The notes under the pieces were generated by a model. The model did not search any database and was not told where the DNA came from. It worked only from the letters and a program-made list of their open reading frames with translations. A stretch of 64,000 bases of DNA from contig CAVOLM010000033.1 of NCBI GenBank assembly GCA_963696675.1, forward strand, positions 1 to 64,000. The letters are read 5' to 3'. This document shows, one piece after another, positions 18,137 to 26,965 of the stretch. Both the position numbers and the translations under genes were made by a program. Source of the stretch: DATBVX01 sp963696675 (lineage in GTDB: Bacteria; Pseudomonadota; Gammaproteobacteria; Steroidobacterales; Steroidobacteraceae). Positions within the stretch are counted from its first letter, which is position 1. Every line of letters starts with the position of its first letter.

Positions 18137-20214
18137 GCCGCTGTTCCGAGTTGCAAGAGGAGCTCCGGAAGTGAGTTGATCGGGGGACTGCAGGTCATGC
18201 CGCGACAAATGTAAGCGATGTTATCGCCCGTCGCGCGCTTGTCGGCAATCGCTGGCGGCAGATCGGCCGTAGCGTCTGGAATCGGAAACACCAGGCGCCG
18301 GGGCGCATACACCGCGGCGAGCTCATCGCGCCAGCGGCGCACGATGTTCTCCGCGCCGCGAATGATGACGATCTCCACGGGCTGCAGGTGTTCTTCGAGT
18401 GCGTTGAGCAATGATGCGTGACCTTGCGGGTGGCGCTCCATCGCGACCCAACCGGACTGAAGCGTGCGCTCGGCCGCCTGCAGGTAACGGGAATCGCCAA
18501 GCAGGTGTCCGAGACGCCCGAAGACGCGTGCGGCCACCGCATTGCCATTCGGGAGCGATTCGTCGTTGAAAGTCTTCGACCGATGCATCAGCGCCTCGTG
18601 GTCGTCCGCCGTGAAGAAGAAACCACCGCGCTCGGCATCCGCGAAATGCTCCAGCACCCCATCCAGGAGTGCGATTGCGAATTGCAGGTCGGCGCTTCGC
18701 CAGCGATATTGCAGCAGCTCGACGCTGGCATCCGCCAGGAAGATGTAATCGTCGAGGTAAGCGCGCAGATGCGCGCGACCGTCTTTGAACGTCGCCAGCA
18801 GCCGGCCATCGCTCCACAGCGCGGACCGAGCGAAATCGAGAGCGCGAGTCGCGGAAGTTTCCAGATCCGCACGCTTCAGCACACGAGCTGCGAGCGCCAT
18901 GCCCTGGATCATGAGGCCGTTCCAGCTGGTAAGGATCTTTTCGTCACGACCAGGCCGCACGCGCGCATCGCGTGCGCGCCGGAGCTTTTTCATCGCGCCC
19001 TGCAGGATGGTCTGGATTTCGGCGGGCTCGCGCTTTTCGCGACTCGCGACCTTCTCCAGCGACTCGCGCGCGTGCAGGTGCCAATGGCCTTCGAAATTGG
19101 GCGCCTCGTCGAGCCCGAAGCGCCGTTCCACGATCCGATACTCGTCGCGGTCGAGCAGGCTCTGGATCTCATGCTTGTCCCATACGTAGAAGCGGCCCTC
19201 GTGACCTTCCGAGTCGGCATCGAGGCTCGAGTAGTAGCCGCCCTCGGGTGACTGCATTTCGCGCAGCACCCAGTTCGCGATGCCGCCGGCGATCTCCGCG
19301 AAGAAACCGTCACCGGTCGCGCTGGCCGTCTGCGCATACAGCGCGAGGAGCGGACCGTTGTCGTACAGCATCTTCTCGAAGTGCGGGATCATCCAGTATT
19401 GATCGACCGAATAGCGGCTGAATCCGCCGCCCACCTGATCGTAGATGCCGCCTTCACCCATGCGCTTGAGCGTGAGCGTCACCATGTAGAGCGCCTTGAG
19501 ATCGGGCTCGCGATCCGGTGCGGTGAAATGCCAGTGACGCAGCAGACGTTCGAGGCCGGTGGTGTGCGGGAACTTGGGCGCAGCTCCGAAACCGCCGTAA
19601 CGGCTGTCGAACTCGTCCTCCAGGAGTGTGCGCACCTGCCTCAGTGGCTCGGCGGTGAGTCGCTGGCCCGCTTCGGGCGCGGGCGTGTAGAGCGTACCGA
19701 AGGCTTCGACCAGCGCCGCGTTCTGCGTGCGCACTTCTTCGCCGTGTTCCCGGTAGTAGCGATCCACGCGCTGCAGGAGATCTGCGAACGCCGGCATGCC
19801 GTAGCGGGGCTCCTTGGGGAAGTACGTTCCGCCGAAGAACGGCCGTTGATCGTCCGGCGTCAGAAACATGGTGAGCGGCCAGCCGCCCGCGCGGCGCGCC
19901 AGCATCTGGTGTGCGAGCTGGTAGATACGATCGAGGTCAGGACGCTCCTCGCGATCGACCTTGATGTTCACGAACATGCGGTTCATCAGGGCGGCAGTTG
20001 CCGGATCCTCGAACGACTCGTGTGCCATCACGTGGCACCAGTGACAGGCGGAGTAGCCGATCGAGAGCAGGATCGGCTTGTCCTCCCGCCGAGCACGTTC
20101 CAATGCTTCCTCGCCCCACGGATACCAGTCCACGGGATTCGCCGCGTGCTGCTGGAGGTACGGGCTGGTCTCGCGGGCGAGACGGTTCTGAGCGGATGCA
20201 GAGGACGGCTGCAT
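18133..20214 (-). CDS. Thioredoxin-domain protein of the YyaL/SSP411 family
   Basis: A 693-residue protein. The N-terminal DUF255 thioredoxin-like domain (about 10-165) contains NPVDWYPWGEEALERA and ACHWCHVMAHESFEDP. An (alpha/alpha) barrel follows, with GGFSRYSVDQYWMIPHFEKM, LLALYAQ, GGYYSSLDADSEGHEG and FNDESLPNGNAVAARV, related to N-acylglucosamine 2-epimerases. Length and motifs are typical. The family is widespread with no firm function; redox-linked sugar or protein processing has been proposed. It is divergent from rlmI. Confidence 0.9.
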   Translation of the reverse strand: MQPSSASAQNRLARETSPYLQQHAANPVDWYPWGEEALERARREDKPILLSIGYSACHWCHVMAHESFEDPATAALMNRMFVNIKVDREERPDLDRIYQLAHQMLARRAGGWPLTMFLTPDDQRPFFGGTYFPKEPRYGMPAFADLLQRVDRYYREHGEEVRTQNAALVEAFGTLYTPAPEAGQRLTAEPLRQVRTLLEDEFDSRYGGFGAAPKFPHTTGLERLLRHWHFTAPDREPDLKALYMVTLTLKRMGEGGIYDQVGGGFSRYSVDQYWMIPHFEKMLYDNGPLLALYAQTASATGDGFFAEIAGGIANWVLREMQSPEGGYYSSLDADSEGHEGRFYVWDKHEIQSLLDRDEYRIVERRFGLDEAPNFEGHWHLHARESLEKVASREKREPAEIQTILQGAMKKLRRARDARVRPGRDEKILTSWNGLMIQGMALAARVLKRADLETSATRALDFARSALWSDGRLLATFKDGRAHLRAYLDDYIFLADASVELLQYRWRSADLQFAIALLDGVLEHFADAERGGFFFTADDHEALMHRSKTFNDESLPNGNAVAARVFGRLGHLLGDSRYLQAAERTLQSGWVAMERHPQGHASLLNALEEHLQPVEIVIIRGAENIVRRWRDELAAVYAPRRLVFPIPDATADLPPAIADKRATGDNIAYICRGMTCSPPINSLPELLLQLGTAA

Positions 20215-20273
20215 GTCGTAACGCTTCGGCTAGAATGCGCGCCACTATACGCGATCCCGATTTGCCGGAGCCG

Positions 20274-21506
20274 ATGTCCTTCCCACCCGTCATGCGCGCG
20301 GAATCTGCCGCCGCGCCAGCCGCGATTCCGGAGCTGCGCCTGAAGCGCGGCGAGGATCGGCGACTGACCGCGGGACACCTGTGGGTGTTCAGCAATGAAG
20401 TCGATACCGATGCCACGCCGCTGACCAGCTTCGCGCCCGGAGATCAGGTGCGCATCGTCAACGATCGTGAGCGTTTTCTGGGCTATGGGTACGTGAACCC
20501 ACGCTCGCTCATCTGTGCGCGTATCGTCACTCGCGATGCCGCGCATCCGATCGGCAAAGCGCTCCTGGTGCACCGCCTGCAGGTGGCATTGAGCCTGCGG
20601 CGGCGGCTGTACGAGCAGCCTTACTATCGCCTGGTGTACGGCGAATCGGATGAGCTGCCCGGTCTCGTCATCGATCGCTACGATGATGTGTGCGTGGCGC
20701 AAATCGGTACCGCCGGCATGGAGCGCCTGAAAGGGGAAATCGCTGCGGCGCTCGAGAAAGTGATCCATCCGGCGGGCCTGCTGTGGAAAAACGACAGCGG
20801 GGCGCGCGATCTCGAGGGCCTGCCGGAGTACGTCGAAACCGGGTTTGGCGTGGTGCCTGAAAAGGCGACTGTCGCAGAAAATGGCCTGCAGTTTTCCGTA
20901 CCGCTCGCGCAGGGACAAAAGACCGGCTGGTTCTTCGACCAGGCACTGAACCGCGCGACGTTTCTCAAGTACGTGCCGGGTGCGCGTGTGCTCGATGTCT
21001 TCAGCTACCTCGGTGCGTGGGCGATCGCCGCTGCCCGGCACGGGGCCACCGACGTCACCTGTATCGAGTCTTCGCCGCACGCCGTGGAATGGCTGCAGGC
21101 GAACGCGGCCAGCAACGGCGTGAAGCTCGACGTGCGCAAAGGCGATGCCTTCGAAGTGCTCGAGGCGCTGCACGCAGCACGCGAGCGCTTCGATGTCGTC
21201 GTGCTCGATCCGCCGGCTTTCATCAAGCGACGCAAGGATGCGGCGAAAGGGCAGGCGGCGTATCGGCGCCTCAATCAACTCGGGCTGCAGCTGCTGTCAC
21301 GTGACGGCATGCTGGTATCCTGCTCGTGTTCGTATCACCTCTCGGGCGAGGAGCTGTTGGCCGCGATCCAGAAGGCGGCCCGCCATGTGAGTCGCTTCGT
21401 GCAGGTGATCGAGTCCGGAGGGCAGGCGCCCGATCATCCGGTGCATCCCGCAATTCCAGAGACCCGCTATCTCAAAGCATACTTCTGCCGTGCTGTGCAG
21501 GACTGA
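20274..21506 (+). CDS. rlmI: 23S rRNA m5C1962 methyltransferase RlmI-like
   Basis: A 410-residue SAM-dependent rRNA methyltransferase. The N-terminal PUA domain (about 20-95) includes HLWVFSNEVD and FLGYGYVNPRSLI. The Rossmann methyltransferase domain has RVLDVFSYLGAWAI (SAM motif I), VVLDPPAFIKRR (motif IV) and SCSCSYHLS with the likely catalytic Cys. The length is close to E. coli RlmI. The ATG at 20274 is preceded by CCGGAG at five bases; the frame is open far upstream, but that part is antisense to the yyaL-like gene. Confidence 0.88.
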   Translation: MSFPPVMRAESAAAPAAIPELRLKRGEDRRLTAGHLWVFSNEVDTDATPLTSFAPGDQVRIVNDRERFLGYGYVNPRSLICARIVTRDAAHPIGKALLVHRLQVALSLRRRLYEQPYYRLVYGESDELPGLVIDRYDDVCVAQIGTAGMERLKGEIAAALEKVIHPAGLLWKNDSGARDLEGLPEYVETGFGVVPEKATVAENGLQFSVPLAQGQKTGWFFDQALNRATFLKYVPGARVLDVFSYLGAWAIAAARHGATDVTCIESSPHAVEWLQANAASNGVKLDVRKGDAFEVLEALHAARERFDVVVLDPPAFIKRRKDAAKGQAAYRRLNQLGLQLLSRDGMLVSCSCSYHLSGEELLAAIQKAARHVSRFVQVIESGGQAPDHPVHPAIPETRYLKAYFCRAVQD

Positions 21507-21512
21507 GGCGCA

Positions 21513-22331
21513 ATGATTCCCTATCCGGCTTTCGACCCCGTGGCGTTTTCGATCGGGCCCCTGTTCGGTTTCGGCCCGATCCAGGTCCATTGGTACGGGA
21601 TCATGTACCTGATCGGGTTCGTAGGCGGGTGGTGGCTGGGGCGCCGTCGCGCCGCGCAACCCGGGTCTACCTGGAAGCCCAACGATGTCGATGACCTTAT
21701 TTTCTTTGCGGCGCTCGGAGTGATTCTCGGCGGGCGTCTCGGTTGGGTGATCGTCTATGGGCACGATGTCGTTGCAGAGAACCCGCTCGCGATTCTCAAG
21801 GTCTGGCAGGGCGGCATGTCGTTCCACGGCGGCCTCGCCGGCGTATTGATCGCGATCGCGATCTTCGCGAAGCGACGCGGGCGTGCGATTGCGGACGTAT
21901 TTGATTTCATGGCGCCACTTCCCGGCCTCGGTCTGTTCGCGGGACGCTTTGGCAATTTCATCAATGGCGAGCTGTGGGGGAAAATCACGGATGTCCCGTG
22001 GGGGTTTATCGTCAACGGCGAAGTGCGCCACGCCTCGCAGCTCTACGAGGCGGCGCTCGAGGGCCTGGTGCTCTTCACGATCCTGTGGCTGTACACCGCG
22101 AAGCCGCGGCCCCGGCTCGCGCCCACGGGATTATTCCTGGTGCTGTATGGGGTGTTTCGCTTCGGCATCGAGTTCGTGCGCATCCCGGACGAGAACATGG
22201 GTGAGGGCGGCTACCTCGCCTGGGGCTGGTTGACGACCGGGCAGGTGCTGTCGTTCCCGATGATCCTGATCGGTGCGGCGCTCCTCATCTGGGCCTATCG
22301 CAAGCTCGCGCCTTCCGGCAACTATCGATGA
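21513..22331 (+). CDS. lgt: Prolipoprotein diacylglyceryl transferase
   Basis: A 272-residue inner-membrane enzyme that moves diacylglycerol from phosphatidylglycerol to the lipobox Cys of prolipoproteins. Family features are VHWYGIMYLIGF near the N-terminus, MSFHGGLAGVL, and the Lgt signature GRFGNFINGELWG with its essential Arg and Asn. About seven membrane segments are visible. It starts 6 bases after rlmI, and thyA starts inside its last codons (ATGA overlap). lgt-thyA is a common proteobacterial pairing. Confidence 0.97.
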   Translation: MIPYPAFDPVAFSIGPLFGFGPIQVHWYGIMYLIGFVGGWWLGRRRAAQPGSTWKPNDVDDLIFFAALGVILGGRLGWVIVYGHDVVAENPLAILKVWQGGMSFHGGLAGVLIAIAIFAKRRGRAIADVFDFMAPLPGLGLFAGRFGNFINGELWGKITDVPWGFIVNGEVRHASQLYEAALEGLVLFTILWLYTAKPRPRLAPTGLFLVLYGVFRFGIEFVRIPDENMGEGGYLAWGWLTTGQVLSFPMILIGAALLIWAYRKLAPSGNYR

Positions 22332-23122
22332 AGGCGTATCTGGACTTCATGCGCCACGTGCGCGAGCACGGGGTCGGCAAGGCCGATCGCACCGGCACCG
22401 GCACGCTCAGCGTGTTCGGCCACCAGATGCGCTTTGACCTGGCGCAGGGTTTCCCGCTCGTCACCACCAAGAAAGTGCACACGCGTTCGGTCATCCACGA
22501 GCTGCTGTGGTTCCTGCGTGGGGAAACCAGCCTCGATTACCTGCACCAGCATGGGGTCACCATCTGGGATGAATGGGCGGACGAGAACGGCGAGCTTGGC
22601 CCGATTTACGGCAAGCAATGGCGCGATTGGATCGCGCCCGATGGCAGGCACATCGACCAGATGGCCCAGGTCGTCGAGCAACTGCGCAGTAATCCGAATT
22701 CCCGCCGTATCATTGTCAGCGCCTGGAACGTGGGTGAGCTCGAGCGCATGGCACTGGCGCCCTGTCACGCCTTCTTCCAGTTCTACGTGGCGCAGGGGAG
22801 ACTGTCCGCCCAGGTCTACCAGCGCAGCGCCGACATCTTCCTGGGCGTACCGTTCAATATCGCCTCCTACGCGCTGCTGACGCAGATGCTGGCGCAGCAG
22901 GCGCACCTGGTCGCCGGCGATCTGATCTGGACCGGGGGTGACTGTCATCTTTACGTCAACCACCTGGAGCAGGCTGACCTGCAGCTCTCACGTACGCCCC
23001 ATCCGTTGCCGCAGCTGGTGATCAAGCGCCTCCCAGCGACGCTGTTCGACTACCGGTTCGAGGACTTTGAGATCGTGAACTATCAGCACGAGCCGGCCAT
23101 CAAAGCGCCGGTGGCGGTCTAG
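22328..23122 (+). CDS. thyA: Thymidylate synthase
   Basis: A 264-residue enzyme, the same length as E. coli ThyA, converting dUMP and methylenetetrahydrofolate to dTMP and dihydrofolate. Visible motifs are FPLVTTKKVHTRSVIHELLW, the catalytic-Cys region APCHAFFQFYV, the dUMP-binding QRSADIFLGVPFNIASYA and DCHLYVNHLEQ. It overlaps lgt by four bases. The dihydrofolate product would be recycled by the FolA encoded at 31086. Confidence 0.98.
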   Translation: MKAYLDFMRHVREHGVGKADRTGTGTLSVFGHQMRFDLAQGFPLVTTKKVHTRSVIHELLWFLRGETSLDYLHQHGVTIWDEWADENGELGPIYGKQWRDWIAPDGRHIDQMAQVVEQLRSNPNSRRIIVSAWNVGELERMALAPCHAFFQFYVAQGRLSAQVYQRSADIFLGVPFNIASYALLTQMLAQQAHLVAGDLIWTGGDCHLYVNHLEQADLQLSRTPHPLPQLVIKRLPATLFDYRFEDFEIVNYQHEPAIKAPVAV

Positions 23123-23130
23123 GAGTCGCG

Positions 23131-23634
23131 ATGCTGAGGTTGGCTGATGGCAAGAGGCTGCCGCTCCTGCAGGTACGACGCTCACGGGTGCATGGCAATG
23201 GTGTGTTCGCCATCAGGCGCATTCGCAAAGGTACGCGCGTGATCGAGTACACCGGTGAGCGTGTGAGCCACAAGGAGGCTGATCGGCGCTACCAGCCGCA
23301 TGATCCACATGACAATCACACCTTCCTCTTCATTCTCGATGGGCGCACGGTCATCGATGCCGGTGTCGGCGGGAACGAGGCGCGCTTCATCAACCATTCG
23401 TGCGAGCCGAACTGCGAATCGGTGATCGAGAACAACCGCATCTATATCTACGCGACGCGCACCATCGAGCCGGGCGAGGAGCTCGCCTACGACTACCAGA
23501 TCCAGCGCGAGCACGGCGATCCGCCCGACATCGACGCCATTTATGGCTGTCGGTGCGGTGCGCCGGCGTGTCGCGGCACGATGCTCGCGCCGCCGGAGCT
23601 GCCCAAGCGCCGGCGACGCGCCAACGGTCGCTGA
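23131..23634 (+). CDS. SET-domain lysine methyltransferase-like protein
   Basis: A 167-residue protein that is essentially one SET domain plus post-SET. The N-terminal strand VHGNGVFAIRRIRKGTRVIE is followed by the NHSCEPNC motif (in RFINHSCEPNCES) that forms the SAM site, ELAYDYQ (catalytic Tyr region), and a post-SET cluster YGCRCGAPACRG whose Cys residues would bind zinc. A basic tail (KRRRRANGR) ends it. GGAG five bases upstream supports the start, 9 bases after thyA. SET proteins methylate lysines in histones or other proteins; bacterial targets are mostly unknown. Confidence 0.9.
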   Translation: MLRLADGKRLPLLQVRRSRVHGNGVFAIRRIRKGTRVIEYTGERVSHKEADRRYQPHDPHDNHTFLFILDGRTVIDAGVGGNEARFINHSCEPNCESVIENNRIYIYATRTIEPGEELAYDYQIQREHGDPPDIDAIYGCRCGAPACRGTMLAPPELPKRRRRANGR

Positions 23635-23639
23635 ACCCG

Positions 23640-24257
23640 ATGGGCGTGCCGGAGCGGCTGTGGCAGAAAGATTTCTCGGGGATCGCCGCGGACCTCGCGG
23701 CCCAGGGATGGAGCTGCTGCGACGGGTTTTTGGCTGCCGACCTGATCACCCCTTTGCGGGTTGAAGCACGTCAGCTCGCGGCGCGCGGTGAATTGCATGC
23801 TGCGGCGATTGGCGCCCGGCACGCGCTGAATCCCGATATCAGGGGGGATGAAACCCGTTGGCTGGATGCGCCCTATAGCGCGCCCGTAGCGGTGTTGATC
23901 GAGCGCCTCGAGGAATTGCGCCGCGCGATGAATGCGCAGCTGCAGCTTGGCCTGTTCGAACTGGAGCTGCACTTCGCGCGCTATCGCCCGGGCGCCGCTT
24001 ATGCCCGGCATCTCGATCGATTCGCCGGCAGCACGCGGCGAGTGCTCTCGTTTGTGCTCTATCTCAACGAGTCATGGCGAGCGGAGGATGGTGGCGCGCT
24101 GCGCCTGTATCCCGGGAGTCAGGAACGCACGATAGACTTTGCGCCGCAGGCCGGCCGCCTGGTGCTATTCCTGAGCGCGAGATTCGAGCACGAAGTGATG
24201 CTCACCGCGCGTGATCGGCTCAGCATCACCGGCTGGTTCTTGGCTCGCGCCCCGTGA
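23640..24257 (+). CDS. 2-oxoglutarate-Fe(II) oxygenase
   Basis: A 205-residue prolyl-4-hydroxylase-type oxygenase. Iron and cofactor residues are the H-x-D in ARHLDRFAGS, the distal His in LSARFEHEVM, and an Arg in RDRLSITGWF that would hold 2-oxoglutarate. The RVLSFVLYLNESW strand and GGALRLYPG are typical of this fold. The start at 23640 lies 5 bases after the SET gene, so the two are probably co-transcribed. Its stop lies 9 bases from the convergent peptidase stop. It may hydroxylate a protein residue (inference). Confidence 0.85.
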   Translation: MGVPERLWQKDFSGIAADLAAQGWSCCDGFLAADLITPLRVEARQLAARGELHAAAIGARHALNPDIRGDETRWLDAPYSAPVAVLIERLEELRRAMNAQLQLGLFELELHFARYRPGAAYARHLDRFAGSTRRVLSFVLYLNESWRAEDGGALRLYPGSQERTIDFAPQAGRLVLFLSARFEHEVMLTARDRLSITGWFLARAP

Positions 24258-24266
24258 GGCGCTGAC

Positions 24267-26444
24267 TCAGTTCGCTCTGCTCGCGCTTCCGGCCCCACCA
24301 GTGGGAAATCCGCGGTCTTCCAGGTAGGCGTTGACATCGGGATCACGGCCACGGAACTGGCGGAACGCTTCGGCGCGATCGGTCGAGTTGCCCGGCGCGA
24401 GTATGTATTCACGCATGCGCGCAGCGGTTGCCTTGTCGAACGGATCCCCGGCCTCCAGGAATGCTTTCCAGGTGTCGGCATCCATGACCGCCGACCAGAC
24501 ATAGCTGTAGTACCCGGCGGAATAGTTGTCGCTGCTGAACAGGTGTGCGAACTGTGGCAGGCGGTGGCGCAGCGCGATTTCCTTCGGCATCCCGATCCGC
24601 TTGAGATCCTCGCGCTCGAAGGCGTCCGGATCGATCTCGCCATCGGGCCGCGTATGAATGTCCATGTCGACGATGGCATCGGCCAGGTACTCGACGACGG
24701 TGAAACCCTGGTTGAATTTCTCCGAAGCCTTGACCTTGTCGAGCAGCGCCTGCGGCATCGGCTCGCCGGTCTGGTAGTGGCGTGCGAACTTGTCCAGCAC
24801 CGGTCGCGTCAGCACCCAGTGCTCGTTCACTTGCGATGGATACTCGACGAAATCACGCGGCGTGGTGGCGAGATCCGGGTAGTTGACCTGCGACAGCAGC
24901 GCATGCAGCGCGTGTCCGAATTCATGGAACAGGGTACGCGCATCGTCGAGTGAAATCAGCACGGGCTCACCCGGAGCGCCTTTCACAAAATTGTTGTTGT
25001 TAGAGGTGATCGGCGGTACATCGCGCTCGAATTTTTCGCGGGTCTGGTATGAGAACGCCCATGCACCTGAGCGTTTGCTGCCCCTCGCGTAGTAATCGCC
25101 GTAGAAGAGCCCGATGGGCTTGCCGGACGCCTTGTCCTTCACCTCCCAGACACGCACGGCGGGATTGAACACCGGTACCTGACCGCTGATCTCGCTGAAG
25201 GTGATGCCGTAGAGCTGTTCGGCGCACCAGAACGCGCCCTGGATCATGTTGTTGAGCTCGAAATACGGCTTGAGGTCGGTCTGGTCGAGGTCGTACTGCG
25301 CCTTGCGAACTTTCTCGGCATAGAAGCGATAGTCCCAGGGCTCGATCGTGATCTTCGCGCCCTCACGATCCGCCACCTTCTGCATGTTGGCGACTTCTTC
25401 ATGCACGCGCTCAACGGCGGCTGACCAGACGCGCATCATGAGCGCCTGCGCCTTGGCCGGATCCTTGGCCATCGTGTCCGCCATGCGCCAGTGCGCGTGC
25501 GATGGATAGCCCAGGAGCCTGGCACGTTCGGCGCGCAGCTTGACGATCCTGCGGATCGTTTCATTGGTGTCGTTCGCATCACCGTTGTCGCCGCGATTGA
25601 CGAACTTGCCCCACACCTGCTCGCGCAGGTCGCGACGCGTCGAGAATGTGAGGAACGGTTCCACGCTCGAGCGCGTGTTGACGATCACCCACTTGCCATC
25701 GAGCCCGTGCTCCCTTGCGGCTGCCGCCGCCGCCGAGACGATCGAATCCGGAAGTCCCGCAAGATCGGCCTTGCCGTCGAGCACGACCCACGAGTTCTCG
25801 TCCGCGAGCAGCTTGTCGGAGAAATCCGCGAACAGGCCCGCAAGCTCCTGGTTGATCTGCGACAGCCGTGTCTTGTCCGCGGCGTTCAGTGTCGCACCGG
25901 AACGCGCGAACTCGTCGTAGGTGCGTTCGACCAGGCGCACTTGCTCCGCGGTCAGGCCGGCGCCAGAGCGCGCCCTGTAGATCGTCTCGATGCGCTTGAA
26001 CAGCGCCGCATCGAAGTAGATTTCGTCATCCGCAGCGGCCAGCCTCGGTGCCACTTCCTTGTTGAGTGCCTGGTATTCGGGCGTGCTCTCGTTGTTGATC
26101 ATTACGAAGAACATGCGACGCACGCGCGTATAGGTGCGCCCAGCGCGCTCGATCGGCAGGAAGGTGTTGTCGAAAGTGGGTGCCGCCGGGTTGCTCACGA
26201 TCGCCGCATATTCGGTGCGCCGTTCCTGCAGAGCGATCTCGAGCGCCTGCTTGTAGCGTTCCGGTGAGCCCTGATCCCACGGTGGCACGCCGCCGTACGG
26301 GCCGGTCCAGGGTGCCAGCAGGGGATTCGCCGGGGTGGAGGCTGGGACACTCCCGGACTTGGTTGTGTCGCCGTGATTCATCGCAGAGCAGCCACAAGTG
26401 AGAAACGCAATTGCAGTCAGGCCGTGGATCAGCCGGGTGTCCAT
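24267..26444 (-). CDS. dcp: M3 family peptidyl-dipeptidase, lipoprotein
   Basis: A 725-residue zinc metallopeptidase. The N-terminus ITAIAFLTCGCS-type lipobox region (FLTCGCSAM) suggests a lipoprotein, followed by a low-complexity Thr/Ser/Pro linker. The body matches Dcp: TFDNTFLPIERAG, RRMFFVMINNESTPEY and FYAEKVRKAQYDLDQTDLKP. The HEXXH zinc motif FHEFGHALHALL is near residue 505. Dcp removes C-terminal dipeptides. The lipidated N-terminus points to the periplasm rather than the cytoplasmic location of E. coli Dcp. The symbol rests on family similarity. Confidence 0.88.
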   Translation of the reverse strand: MDTRLIHGLTAIAFLTCGCSAMNHGDTTKSGSVPASTPANPLLAPWTGPYGGVPPWDQGSPERYKQALEIALQERRTEYAAIVSNPAAPTFDNTFLPIERAGRTYTRVRRMFFVMINNESTPEYQALNKEVAPRLAAADDEIYFDAALFKRIETIYRARSGAGLTAEQVRLVERTYDEFARSGATLNAADKTRLSQINQELAGLFADFSDKLLADENSWVVLDGKADLAGLPDSIVSAAAAAAREHGLDGKWVIVNTRSSVEPFLTFSTRRDLREQVWGKFVNRGDNGDANDTNETIRRIVKLRAERARLLGYPSHAHWRMADTMAKDPAKAQALMMRVWSAAVERVHEEVANMQKVADREGAKITIEPWDYRFYAEKVRKAQYDLDQTDLKPYFELNNMIQGAFWCAEQLYGITFSEISGQVPVFNPAVRVWEVKDKASGKPIGLFYGDYYARGSKRSGAWAFSYQTREKFERDVPPITSNNNNFVKGAPGEPVLISLDDARTLFHEFGHALHALLSQVNYPDLATTPRDFVEYPSQVNEHWVLTRPVLDKFARHYQTGEPMPQALLDKVKASEKFNQGFTVVEYLADAIVDMDIHTRPDGEIDPDAFEREDLKRIGMPKEIALRHRLPQFAHLFSSDNYSAGYYSYVWSAVMDADTWKAFLEAGDPFDKATAARMREYILAPGNSTDRAEAFRQFRGRDPDVNAYLEDRGFPTGGAGSASRAN

Positions 26445-26627
26445 GTACTTCTCTTACGGTCGGAGGAGGTCAGGGGGCGGTAGGGTAATGCATCGCGCCG
26501 CAGGCGCAAGCCCGGGCGGCGCTCGCTGCCTTGACTGAGTCCAGCGTGCACGGCTCTACTAACTCCCTGCGTTCTGGTTGGAGCTCGAAAATCATGGGTA
26601 CGCGTCAACTTCGCGGAAAAACTTGCA

Positions 26628-26954
26628 ATGATTTCCGAGCAATGGTCGCCCAGGATCATCGCGCGGATGAATGACTACGACTTCAAGCTGGTGAAGCTGC
26701 AAGGCGAGTTCGTGTGGCATGACCACCAGAACACCGACGAAGCCTTCATCGTCCTTGACGGGGAATTGACCATTCATCTGCGCGATCGGGACGTGGTGCT
26801 GCGCAAGGGTGAGCTGTTCGTAGTGCCGAAGGGCGTTGAGCACAAGCCGGAGGCGGCACAAGAATGCCACCTGATGCTGATCGAGCCGGTCGGCACCGTG
26901 AACACGGGAGAGGCGGGTGGCGCCATGACCGCACCGTCCGATGTCTGGATCTAG
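26628..26954 (+). CDS. Cupin-domain protein, 5' end probably off by one base
   Basis: A single-domain cupin. ARMNDYDFKLVKLQGEF, FVWHDHQNTDEAFIVLDGEL (metal-ligand motif 1) and ELFVVPKGVEHKPEA (motif 2) are diagnostic. The coding sequence seems to begin earlier: the upstream bases read VNFAEKLA in frame, which is the normal start of this family. The ATG at 26594-26596 would fit if one G of the GGG that ends it were extra. With the sequence as given the first usable ATG is 26628 (108 residues). It lies 11 bases before the aldo/keto reductase gene. Confidence 0.8.
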   Translation: MISEQWSPRIIARMNDYDFKLVKLQGEFVWHDHQNTDEAFIVLDGELTIHLRDRDVVLRKGELFVVPKGVEHKPEAAQECHLMLIEPVGTVNTGEAGGAMTAPSDVWI

Positions 26955-26965
26955 GCTGCCCTGAC

